From Streptomyces sp. NBC_01717 (GTDB lineage: Bacteria; Actinomycetota; Actinomycetes; Streptomycetales; Streptomycetaceae): a DNA stretch of 64,000 bases. Of this stretch, positions 54,124-64,000 are shown one piece after another. Numbering within the stretch: position 1 is the stretch's first letter; the number at the start of each line of letters is the position of its first letter. The stretch is from positions 7,383,001 to 7,447,000 of the forward strand of contig NZ_CP109178.1 in NCBI RefSeq assembly GCF_036248255.1, read 5' to 3'. The position numbers and the translations under genes are program-made. The notes beneath the pieces were generated by a model. That model did not search any database. It had not been told where the DNA came from and saw only the letters and a program-made list of their open reading frames with translations.

Positions 54124-54336
54124 CTACAGGGTCTCCGGGCCCCGGTGCCGGACCACGGTGTGCTGAACGACGGTGTCAGGACCTGGCGAAACCAGGTGTT
54201 CGTGGCCGTCGTCGGCGCGGACGCGGTACGGGGGAGCGCCCCCGTCACCGAGCACTTCGACGATCTCTGCGACCCTGTCGTGCTGTCCCACGGTCCTGCC
54301 GTGCGTCAGCAGCCGGTCGCCCGGGTGTGCCTCCAT
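54124..54336 (-). CDS. DUF1918 small protein
   Basis: A 70-residue protein, MEAHPGDRLLTHGRTVGQHDRVAEIVEVLGDGGAPPYRVRADDGHEHLVSPGPDTVVQH, matching DUF1918 (SH3-like beta-barrel in solved relatives). GGAGG lies about 8 bases before the ATG at 54336; the upstream in-frame ATG is less likely. Function unknown. It stands alone between converging or divergent genes. Confidence 0.85.
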   Translation of the reverse strand: MEAHPGDRLLTHGRTVGQHDRVAEIVEVLGDGGAPPYRVRADDGHEHLVSPGPDTVVQHTVVRHRGPETL

Positions 54337-54410
54337 CGGGAGTGACCTCCTCACGGGTGGCGGTCCTTGTCGACAAGTCTATGACCGGATGCCCTTGCGC
54401 ACCGGGCGGA

Positions 54411-55075
54411 CTACCGCCGAGCCCCCGACCGCTGGGTTGCCGCGATACAGACGAGCACGGCCACCGCCGCTACCGGCGCGGCCGCCGAGACCTCCTCACC
54501 GAGCAGCAGGAACGACCACACCAGAGTCAGCAGCGGCTGCGCGAGCTGAAGCTGACTGGCCCGCGGAACGCCGATCTCCGCCATGCCCCGGTACCAGATG
54601 TACAGGCCGACGAAGGTCGAACCCACCGCGACCCACACCAGGCCGATGATCCCGTGCGCGGTCAGCCGCACCGGCTCGAGGGGGAGCGCGACCGCCGCGC
54701 CCGCCACCATCAGCGGAGCCGCGAGGACCAGCGCCCAGCCGATCACCTGCCACCCCGGCATCACCCCCGCCAGCCTGCCGCCCTCCGCGTACCCCGCCGC
54801 GCACACCAGCAGACGACCGCGAGCCCGCTCCAGTGGCGGCGGTCCGGTATCGGGACCCGTCCCGCGAGCAGCATCCCGCCCGCGATCAGCGCGGCCAGCA
54901 GGCTGCGCAGGATCACCAGCGACCAGGGGCCGAAGCTCTCCAGCCCCCAGACGGTGGACGGAAACGTCAGCGAGAAGGCGACCACGCCGAGTCCGGCGAG
55001 AAGACTGCCGGTCCTGCCCGTCGGCGGGGCGACCGCTATCGGCGTGGATCGGGTAGCGCTATCCTTTGCTCTCAT
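54411..55075 (-). pseudogene. EamA/DMT family transporter, disrupted by internal deletion and frameshift
   Basis: Remnant of a drug/metabolite transporter that would normally have about 300 residues and ten helices. The N-terminal piece (from 55075, first helices, GLGVVAFSLTFPSTVWGLESFGPWSLVILRSLLAALIAGGMLL) runs into RRHWSGLAVV and then leaves frame. The C-terminal piece (ending at 54411) starts with CAAGYAEGGRLAGVMPGWQVIGWALVLAAPLMVAG, which belongs to the second EamA half, and continues normally to the end. The region between, roughly three helices, is missing, and the two pieces are in different frames near 54806. Hence a deletion of a length not divisible by three. A sequencing error could explain a frameshift but not the missing segment. 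Confidence 0.8.
55051..55064. promoter_or_regulatory. Near-palindrome over the MocR/EamA start region
   Basis: GGGTAGCGCTATCC is a 14-base palindrome with one mismatched pair. It overlaps TATCCT, the likely -10 of the MocR gene, 9 bases before its ATG. This is a plausible autoregulatory operator. Confidence 0.45.
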
Positions 55076-56555
55076 GCAGGAGCGTAGCAGCGTCGCCGAA
55101 CTGACCAGTTCCCTACGGGCTGAGCTGAACCGCTACTCACCAGGTGGGAAGCTGCCGTCGAGTCGGGCTCTCGTGGAGCGATTCCGGGTCAGCCCCGTGA
55201 CCGTCTCCCGGGCCATCGCGCAGCTCGCTGCCGAGGGGCTCGTCGTCACCCGCCCCGGCTCCGGCGCCTTCCGGGCGCAGCCCCGTACCGACGTGTCCCC
55301 GCCCGGCGACACCTCCTGGCAGGAGATCTCCCTCAGTGGCGACGGCGGCCCCGAGGTCGTGCCGCGAACCGTCGACGCGTCCGGTGTCCTGATCACACTC
55401 GTCGCACCGCCGCCCGGCGTCATCGAACTGAACGGCGGCTACCTCCACCCCTCGCTCCAGCCCGAACGGGCCCTCGCCGCCGCCCTCGCCCGGGCCGGCC
55501 GCCGCCCCGGCGCCTGGGGCCGCCCGCCCACCGACGGTCTCACCGAACTGCGCGCCTGGTTCGCCCGCGAGATCGGGCCCTCGCTCACCGCCGCCGACGT
55601 GCTGATCACCGCGGGCGGCCAGAGCGCCCTGGCCACCGCCCTGCGCGCCCTTGCCCCGCCCGGCGCCCCCGTCCTCGTCGAATCGCCCACCTACCCGGGC
55701 ATGCTGGCGGCCGCCCGCGCCACCGGACTGCGGCCGGTCCCGGTGCCGGTCGACGCCGACGGGGTGCGACCCGAACTGCTCGCCGCAGCCTTCCGGGCCA
55801 CCGGCGCGCGCGTTTTCGTATGTCAGCCGCTCTTCCAGAACCCGACCGGTGCGGTCCTCGCCCCGGCCCGGCGCGGCGAAGTCGTCCGGATCGCCCGCGA
55901 GGCGGGGGCCTTCGTCGTCGAGGACGACTTCGCCCGCCGGCTCGTCCACGACGACGCGGGCCCGTTGCCGGCGCCGCTTGCCGCCGACGACCCCGACGGC
56001 GTCGTCGTGTACGTCTGCTCCCTCACCAAGGTCACCGCACCCAGCCTGCGGGTGGGTGCGCTGGCCGCCCGCGGACCGGTACGGGAACGGCTGCGTGCCC
56101 TCCAGGTCGTCGACAACTTCTTCGTCCCCCGCCCGCTCCAGGAAGCCACCCTGGAACTGGTCGGCTCCCCGGCCTGGGGTCACCATCTGCGGTCCGTATC
56201 GACGGAGCTGAAGAACCGGCGGACCGTCATGACGGCCGCGCTGAGGCTGGAACTGCCCGACTTCTCGCTCCCGCACATCCCCGCGGGCGGCGGCAGTCTC
56301 TGGCTGCGGCTGCCGGACGCGGCGACGAGCGCGGACGAAGCGGCGTTCGTCTCGGCCGCACTGCGCGCGGGCGTCGCGATCGCGCCGGGCCGCCCCTACT
56401 ACTGCGCCGAACCTCCGTCCGCCCAGGTGCGGTTGAGCTTTGCGGCCGTCGCCGGAGCGGGCGAGATCACCGAGGGAGTGCGCCGACTGCGCTCCGCCTG
56501 CGACAAACTCTTCGCCGCCTCCGGCCCGCACCATCTATCCTCCGGGCATGACTGA
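55074..56555 (+). CDS. MocR family regulator (GntR HTH fused to class I aminotransferase domain)
   Basis: A 493-residue regulator. The GntR winged helix covers about residues 10-75 (VAELTSSLRAELNRYSPGGKLPSSRALVERFRVSPVTVSRAIAQLAAEGLVVTRPGSGAF). The fold-type I PLP domain runs from about 110 to the end (VLITAGGQSALATALRALAPPGAPVLVESPTYPGML, CQPLFQNPTGAVLAPARR, VVEDDFARRLVHDD). The PLP lysine is present in VYVCSLTKVTAPSLRVGAL. Its ATG overlaps on the other strand the apparent ATG of the broken EamA gene, which was presumably its target. The leader is probably absent or very short. It overlaps the acetyltransferase start by 8 bases. Confidence 0.92.
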   Translation: MQERSSVAELTSSLRAELNRYSPGGKLPSSRALVERFRVSPVTVSRAIAQLAAEGLVVTRPGSGAFRAQPRTDVSPPGDTSWQEISLSGDGGPEVVPRTVDASGVLITLVAPPPGVIELNGGYLHPSLQPERALAAALARAGRRPGAWGRPPTDGLTELRAWFAREIGPSLTAADVLITAGGQSALATALRALAPPGAPVLVESPTYPGMLAAARATGLRPVPVPVDADGVRPELLAAAFRATGARVFVCQPLFQNPTGAVLAPARRGEVVRIAREAGAFVVEDDFARRLVHDDAGPLPAPLAADDPDGVVVYVCSLTKVTAPSLRVGALAARGPVRERLRALQVVDNFFVPRPLQEATLELVGSPAWGHHLRSVSTELKNRRTVMTAALRLELPDFSLPHIPAGGGSLWLRLPDAATSADEAAFVSAALRAGVAIAPGRPYYCAEPPSAQVRLSFAAVAGAGEITEGVRRLRSACDKLFAASGPHHLSSGHD

Positions 56556-56994
56556 CAGCCCCCAGCAGCGTTACGAGATCTCGTCCGATCCGGCCCGGCT
56601 GGACCCGGCCCGGATCCATCACTGGCTCTCCACCGACGCCTACTGGGCCCTGGGCCGTACCCGCGAGAAGCAGGACCTGGCGATCGCCGGCTCGCTCAAC
56701 TTCGGTGCGTACGACACCATTTCGGGGGAACAGGTCGGCTACGCCCGGGTGGTGACGGATCACGCCACCTTCGCCTGGCTCTGTGACGTGTACGTCGACC
56801 GGCCGGCCCGCGGTCACGGTCTCGGCACCCGGCTCGCCGCCGCCGTGCGCGACCACCTCGCCCCGACCGGCCTCCGCAGGCTCACGCTCGCCACCGACGA
56901 CGCCCACGGGGTCTACGAGAAGGTCGGCTTCAAGCCGTTGGGGAGCCCCGAGAAGTGGATGCATCTCCGGCTCGACGCCGTCGGATCCGTCTGA
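56548..56994 (+). CDS. GNAT family N-acetyltransferase
   Basis: A 148-residue GNAT enzyme. The acetyl-CoA site is visible as LCDVYVDRPARGHGLGTRLAAAVRDHLA (motif A, R-x-x-G-x-G), followed by LRRLTLATDDAHGVYEKVGFKPL (motif B). It belongs to the group with an N-terminal RIHHWLSTDAYWALGRTREKQDLAIAGSLNFGAYD and is close to small-molecule or amino-acid acetyltransferases. It overlaps the MocR gene by 8 bases and is translationally coupled. Confidence 0.9.
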   Translation: MTDSPQQRYEISSDPARLDPARIHHWLSTDAYWALGRTREKQDLAIAGSLNFGAYDTISGEQVGYARVVTDHATFAWLCDVYVDRPARGHGLGTRLAAAVRDHLAPTGLRRLTLATDDAHGVYEKVGFKPLGSPEKWMHLRLDAVGSV

Positions 56995-57043
56995 CCAGGC
57001 GCCCCCTTGACCTGGGCGGGCGTTCCGCTCCACGATCTGCGCC

Positions 57044-57619
57044 ATGAGTGTTCGAGTCTCGCTCGTCGCCGCGGCGCGCAGCTCCTCACTGCTCGCCGAG
57101 CGCTTCGACGACGACCGGCCGCTCGACCAGGCCGGCTGGCACGAGGTGCAGCTCGCCGCGCAGGCCCTGGTGCCCCTGGGTGCCGCCGAACTGCGCTACT
57201 GCTCGCCGACGGCACGCAGCCGCGCCACCGGGGAGGCGCTCGGTTACGCCCCGATGGCCCAACCGGCTCTGCGCGACTGCGACATGGGCCGCTGGCGCGG
57301 CTTGACCCTCTCCGATGTGGCGGCCCGCGAACCGGCCGCGGTGGACGCCTGGCTCGCCGACCCGCGCTCGGCGCCGCACGGCGGTGAACCCCTGCTCGCG
57401 TTCATCTCGCGGATAGGGGGCTGGCTGGACACCCGCCCCGCCTGCGAGGGTTCGATCGTCGCCGTCGCGGAGCCGGCCGTCGTCCGGGCAGCCCTCGTCT
57501 ACGCGCTGGGGGTGCCGCCCTCGACGTACTGGAACGTGGACGTCCGACCGCTCTCCATCATCACGCTCATCGGCGGGCCGGGCCGCTGGTGCCTGCGGCT
57601 CGAAGCGGGACCCCGCTGA
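57044..57619 (+). CDS. Histidine phosphatase-fold protein lacking the catalytic histidines
   Basis: A 191-residue protein with the phosphoglycerate-mutase-like fold: RPLDQAGWHEVQLAAQALVPLGAAELRYCSPTARSRATGEALGYAP and RDCDMGRWRGLTLSDVAAREPAAVDAWLADPRSAPHGGEPLLAFISRIGGWLD. The arginine-histidine-glycine motif near the start is replaced by AAARSSSLL, and the second catalytic histidine (normally HPAVVR) is glutamate in AVAEPAVVRAAL. It is therefore probably not a phosphatase. A group of such proteins exists in Streptomyces; their role is unknown. Confidence 0.82.
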   Translation: MSVRVSLVAAARSSSLLAERFDDDRPLDQAGWHEVQLAAQALVPLGAAELRYCSPTARSRATGEALGYAPMAQPALRDCDMGRWRGLTLSDVAAREPAAVDAWLADPRSAPHGGEPLLAFISRIGGWLDTRPACEGSIVAVAEPAVVRAALVYALGVPPSTYWNVDVRPLSIITLIGGPGRWCLRLEAGPR

Positions 57620-57733
57620 TCCGGTGAACCGTTCCGCCGTGGGAGTTCCCGACATCTTCCCGCCGGTCCGACCAGTCGGTATGTTGCCCATCGACCCTGC
57701 ACCACCAGGCATGTCCAGGCGAGGGAGGCCACC

Positions 57734-58885
57734 GTGCCGCAGATCCACGGCCACTGCGACGACCGATTCTCAGGTGTACGCGCCGCATTCGAAGCGAATT
57801 TCCGGGAGCGCGACGAACTCGGCGCGGCCGTCACGGTCCTGGTCGACGGGGAACCCGTGGCCGACCTCTGGGGCGGCTGGGCCGACGAGGCCCGGACCCG
57901 CCCCTGGGAGCGGGAAACCCTGGTCAACGTCTGGTCCACCAGCAAGGGCCCGACCGCGCTCTGCGCCCACATCCTCGCGGACCGGGGGCTGCTCGACTTC
58001 GACGCCCCCGTCGCCACGTACTGGCCGGAATTCGCCGCGGCCGGCAAGGAAGCCGTTCTCGTACGCCATCTGCTCTCGCACCGCTCGGGTGTGGCCGGGC
58101 TGCGCGAGCCGCACAGCCTGGACGACCTGTACGACTGGGAGGTGACCACCACCCGGCTGGCGGCGACCGAGCCCTGGTGGGAACCCGGAACCCGATCGGG
58201 ATACCACGCGCTCTCGTACGGCTTCCTGGTCGGCGAGGTCATCCGCCGGATCACCGGACTGCTGCCGGGCGAGTTCCTCCGGCAGGAGGTCACCGGACCG
58301 CTCGGTATCGACTTCACCATCGGCCTTCCGGAGAAGGAGGCGGACCGCGTCGCGGAGCTCGTCGTGCCGAAGTCCGCCGCGGGCGAGCAGGCGGCGCTGT
58401 TCGCCCGGATGGCGCCGGTGGCCGTCGCTTCGCTGCTCAACCCGCCGACCGGCGCGCCCGCAGCCAATACGCCCGAGTGGCGGGCCGCCGAGATCCCCGC
58501 GGCCAACGGCCACGGCACCGCCCGCGCCGTCGCCGCGCTCTACGGGATCTTCGCCGGCCGGGGCCGGCTCGGCGACCGGCGGATCCTCTCCGAGGCGGCC
58601 GCCGAGCGAGCCCGCGAGGGTCAGGGCAGCTGCCGGGACCTGGTGCTCGGCATCGGCTTCGACCACGACACGGAGATCGCCCTCGGCCTGTGGCTGAGCG
58701 GCCCACAGGCCTCGTACGGCCCCAATCCGCGCGCTTTCGGTCATGACGGCGCGGGCGGCTCCTGCGGCCTCGCCGACCCGGAGGCGGGCGTCGCCCTGGG
58801 GTACGTCATGAACCGGATGGGCCCGCACATCGCAGACGACCCGCGCAAGATGGCGCTGATCGAGGCGGTGTACGAGGCGCTCTGA
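57734..58885 (+). CDS. Serine hydrolase of the beta-lactamase/esterase EstB type
   Basis: A 383-residue penicillin-binding-fold hydrolase (class C beta-lactamase-like esterase). The nucleophile is in VNVWSTSKGPTALCAHILADRGLL (S-x-x-K), and the Tyr motif is GYHALSYGFLVGEVIRRITG (Y-x-S/A). The C-terminal segment has FGHDGAGGSCGLADPEAGVALGYVMNRM, the H-x-G block. No signal peptide, so it is probably cytoplasmic and hydrolyses small esters. The start is GTG at 57734. Alone in its unit and followed by a hairpin. Confidence 0.9.
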   Translation: MPQIHGHCDDRFSGVRAAFEANFRERDELGAAVTVLVDGEPVADLWGGWADEARTRPWERETLVNVWSTSKGPTALCAHILADRGLLDFDAPVATYWPEFAAAGKEAVLVRHLLSHRSGVAGLREPHSLDDLYDWEVTTTRLAATEPWWEPGTRSGYHALSYGFLVGEVIRRITGLLPGEFLRQEVTGPLGIDFTIGLPEKEADRVAELVVPKSAAGEQAALFARMAPVAVASLLNPPTGAPAANTPEWRAAEIPAANGHGTARAVAALYGIFAGRGRLGDRRILSEAAAERAREGQGSCRDLVLGIGFDHDTEIALGLWLSGPQASYGPNPRAFGHDGAGGSCGLADPEAGVALGYVMNRMGPHIADDPRKMALIEAVYEAL

Positions 58886-58890
58886 CGTGT

Positions 58891-58918
58891 CGGCCGGGCC
58901 GGTTCCCCGGCCCGGCCG
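58891..58918. terminator. Bidirectional hairpin
   Basis: A perfect 12-bp stem CGGCCGGGCCGG / CCGGCCCGGCCG with a 4-base loop, 6 bases after the hydrolase stop, facing the convergent DUF1059 gene. Confidence 0.87.
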
Positions 58919-59025
58919 CGAGGCCGCTTCACAGGTGCCGGGCGCTCGGCCCCCGGCGTCGGCCACGAGAAGACGTGTGCCGCGGCGGGCTCGTGCGTGT
59001 GTCCGTATGTGATGCGGGGTGGGGT

Positions 59026-59217
59026 TCAGGCGAGCTGGGTGGGCTCGTCCCGCAGTCCGGCCCCGGTCTGCTCCCGGATCTCCCGGTCGTCCGCGTGACC
59101 GTGCACCGACACGGCCAGATCGCTCGTGGCGCGGACCACTTCCTCCGGCTCACCGGAGAGGGCAGGGGTGCATTTCGTCTCGCTGGGATACTCCCGGCAG
59201 TCGGTGACCTTCCGCAT
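59026..59217 (-). CDS. DUF1059 small protein
   Basis: A 63-residue protein: MRKVTDCREYPSETKCTPALSGEPEEVVRATSDLAVSVHGHADDREIREQTGAGL. It carries two cysteines in the conserved N-terminus and matches DUF1059. GGAGGTG lies 4-10 bases before the ATG. Function unknown. Confidence 0.86.
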   Translation of the reverse strand: MRKVTDCREYPSETKCTPALSGEPEEVVRATSDLAVSVHGHADDREIREQTGAGLRDEPTQLA

Positions 59218-59266
59218 GAGGCACCTCCTTGCTCCCTTCCACTCTATTGCGGCCGTTCGCGCCGGG

Positions 59267-60010
59267 TCAGTCCTCCTGGCGTGCGCCGGCGGCGGCGAGC
59301 GTGACGGCCTCGGCGATGCCGGTCTCCGCGGTCGCCTTGTCGATGCCCAGCCCGCTCAGCACGCCAGAGCCGTCCTCGTGCTCCAGCAGGGCGAGCAGGA
59401 TGTGCTCCGTGCCCACGTAGTTGTGGCCCAGCCGCAGGGCCTCCCGGAACGTCAGCTCGAGCACCTTGCGGGCCCCGGCGTCGTACGGGATGAGCTCCGG
59501 GAGCTCGTCCGCCGCGGGTGGCAGCGCCTCGGTCGCGGCCTGGCGGACGGAGTCCAGGGCGATGCCCTGCGCCTTGATGAATGCCGCGGCGAGCCCCTCC
59601 GGCTCGCTGAGCAGTCCGAGCGCCAGATGTTCGGGCAGGATCTCGTCGTTGTCTGCGGCGCGGGCCTCGTTCTGTGCGGCCATCACGACGTTCCGCGCCC
59701 GCGGGGTGAACCGGCTGAACCCCTGACCGGGGTCGAGGTCCGACGGTTCGCCGGGAGCCTTGGCGACGAAGCGCTTCTGGGCCGCCTGCCGGGTGACGCC
59801 CATGCTCTTGCCGATCTCCGTCCAGGAGGCCCCGGAGCGCCGGGCCTGGTCGACGAAGTGGCCGATCAGATGGTCGGCCACGTCACCGAGGTGGTCCGCG
59901 GCGATGACCGCGTCCGAGAGCTGCTCGAGAGCGTCGGAGTGGACATTCTTGATGGCCTCGATCAGGTCGTCGAGCCGAACCGGGTTCGTCATGCGTACGG
60001 GTTTCGTCAT
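59267..60010 (-). CDS. Helix-turn-helix protein with two Clp N-terminal (substrate adaptor) repeats
   Basis: A 247-residue protein. Residues 1-80 include a DNA-binding-type helix-turn-helix, SGASWTEIGKSMGVTRQAAQKRFVAK (about 50-75). Residues about 95-235 are a double Clp-N repeat (FTPRARNVVMAAQNEARAADNDEILPEHLALGLLSEP; LTFREALRLGHNYVGTEHILLALLEHEDG), the domain by which ClpA/ClpC bind substrates and adaptors. There is no ATPase. It could regulate Clp expression or redirect ClpC, and may autoregulate: two palindromes overlap its promoter. The message is likely leaderless because the -10 ends 6 bases before the ATG. Confidence 0.9.
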   Translation of the reverse strand: MTKPVRMTNPVRLDDLIEAIKNVHSDALEQLSDAVIAADHLGDVADHLIGHFVDQARRSGASWTEIGKSMGVTRQAAQKRFVAKAPGEPSDLDPGQGFSRFTPRARNVVMAAQNEARAADNDEILPEHLALGLLSEPEGLAAAFIKAQGIALDSVRQAATEALPPAADELPELIPYDAGARKVLELTFREALRLGHNYVGTEHILLALLEHEDGSGVLSGLGIDKATAETGIAEAVTLAAAGARQED

Positions 60011-60011
60011 G

Positions 60012-60064
60012 TGTCAACCGTAGGTTGACGGTCATGCAGTGTCAATCATCGGTTGACACTGCAT
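60012..60064 (-). promoter_or_regulatory. Promoter with two overlapping palindromic operators
   Basis: Minus-strand TTGACA (60040-60045), 17 bases, TACGGT (60017-60022). It is overlapped by GTCAACC-GTA-GGTTGAC (60013-60029) and by a perfect 12-bp inverted repeat ATGCAGTGTCAA / TTGACACTGCAT (60034-60064). Both dyads share the TGTCAA core, so one dimeric regulator may bind both. Confidence 0.8.
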
Positions 60065-60238
60065 GGAAGACGGAAGGTGTGCGCAGACACGCAGAGCGCG
60101 CCGGACCGGCAGGTGGCCGGCCCGACGCGCTCGGGTGCGGTGCGCGAGGGGAGGAGTGGTGTCGCGTCCGGAGGGGGTCAGGCGGTGTAGTCCATCCCGG
60201 CCAGGCACCTCAGGTGCGCCCGCGAGTCCCTCGTACGG

Positions 60239-63193
<2,955 letters not shown>

Positions 63194-63197
<4 letters not shown>

Positions 63198-64000
63198 GCG
63201 CGGCGCGGAAACACACCGCACTCCCGAAGGCGGAGATCCTCATCGAGGCGCTGCCCTGGCTGACCCGGCACAACGGCAAGACCGTCGTCATCAAGTTCGG
63301 CGGCAACGCCATGATCGACGAGGAGCTGAAGGCGGCCTTCGCCCAGGACGTCGTCTTCCTGCGGCAGGCCGGCCTCAAGCCCGTCGTCGTGCACGGGGGT
63401 GGCCCGCAGATCAGCGCCCAGCTCGACAAGCAGGGCCTGGTCAGCGAGTTCAAGGCGGGGCTGCGCGTCACCACGCCCGAGGCGATGGACGTCGTACGGA
63501 TGGTGCTGGCCGGACAGGTCCAGCGCGAGCTCGTCGGCCTGCTCAACCAGCACGGCCCGCTCGCCGTCGGCATGACCGGCGAGGACGCCCACACCATCAC
63601 CGCCACCCGGCACCGCCCCACCATCGACGGCGAACTCGTCGACATCGGCCGGGTCGGCGAGATCACCGCGATCGACACCGGGGCCATCCAGGCGCTGCTC
63701 GACGACGGCCGGATCCCGGTCGTCTCCTCCATCGCGCGCTCCGCCGACGACAACCACGTCTACAACGTCAACGCCGACACCGCGGCCGCCGCACTCGCCG
63801 CCGCGCTGAACGCCGAGACGCTGATGGTCCTCACCGACGTCGAGGGCCTCTACGAGGACTGGCCCAACAGCGACGACGTGATCAGCAGGCTCACCGCGAC
63901 CGAGCTGGAGAAGCTGCTGCCGGAGCTGTCCAGCGGCATGGTCCCGAAGATGCAGGGCTGCCTGCACGCCGTACGCAACGGTGTCGAGACCGCCCGGGTC
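63194..64000 (+). CDS. argB: Acetylglutamate kinase, C-terminus off the right edge
   Basis: About 269 of about 300 residues are visible. The kinase phosphorylates N-acetylglutamate and is often feedback-inhibited by arginine. Motifs: [11 protein letters not shown] (ATP), [44 protein letters not shown] and [17 protein letters not shown]. The ATG overlaps the argJ stop (ATGA). It starts [32 protein letters not shown]. Confidence 0.96.

Overview
The window is chromosomal DNA of a Streptomyces or close relative. It has very high GC, strong third-position GC bias, many GTG starts, short overlapping stop/start junctions and a core gene order (argC-argJ-argB; pheS-pheT; infC-rpmI-rplT; a gamma-glutamyl-ligase/aldehyde-dehydrogenase cluster) that I recall from the Streptomyces coelicolor chromosome around SCO1578-SCO1615. 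I see no insertion sequence, prophage, CRISPR array, rRNA gene or convincing tRNA gene.

Layout. (1) 1-9.9 kb is a nitrogen-scavenging block on the minus strand: a urea-carboxylase-type enzyme cut by the left edge, two urea-amidolyase-associated (DUF1989) proteins, a divergent TetR regulator, and further right an operon of an HRI1-like protein, an isopenicillin-N-synthase-type 2-oxoglutarate/Fe(II) oxygenase and an APC permease. An SPW-repeat membrane protein and an ADP-ribosylglycohydrolase lie between. The same palindrome (arms ATTTCTGTC and GACAGAAAT) sits upstream of both operons, so I infer one TetR-controlled regulon. Because UAAP1/UAAP2 are now known as carboxyguanidine deiminase subunits in guanidine utilisation, the parsimonious reading is guanidine (or guanidino-compound) catabolism, with the oxygenase as a candidate guanidine-releasing enzyme. 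(2) 10.0-15.5 kb is a SigK-RskA envelope-stress unit: sigK-rskA-photolyase and a molybdopterin oxidoreductase plus fasciclin lipoprotein, with matching SigK-like promoters. (3) 15.5-26.7 kb holds a PadR regulator with a DrrAB-like exporter, an iron-boxed siderophore-interacting protein, a 5'-3' exonuclease, a compatible-solute ABC importer with two fused binding domains, an XRE-cupin regulator, a BtuF-like protein and a TDT exporter with its divergent LysR regulator. (4) 27.8-34 kb includes an APH-family kinase and an ethanolamine/polyamine-type gamma-glutamylation cluster (FadR/EpeR-like regulator, GlnA4-like ligase, amidohydrolase, aldehyde dehydrogenase, SDR).

(5) 34-41 kb carries membrane and secreted proteins, including a proline-rich single-pass protein translationally coupled to a mycosin-like protease. 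(6) 41-49.2 kb is translation core: infC with an AUC start behind a structured leader, rpmI, rplT, an rRNA methyltransferase, an orphan PAS histidine kinase, pheS and pheT. (7) 49.6-60.7 kb is mixed: a TPR regulator, NUDIX, 3-hydroxybutyryl-CoA dehydrogenase, a Tat-exported glycosidase-like protein, a broken EamA transporter beside an intact MocR regulator, a degenerate histidine phosphatase, a beta-lactamase-fold hydrolase, DUF1059 and an HTH plus Clp-N protein with its own palindromic leaderless promoter, then a cyclophilin. (8) 60.9-64 kb begins the arginine operon argC-argJ-argB (argB cut by the right edge) behind a promoter overlapped by ARG-box-like sequence.
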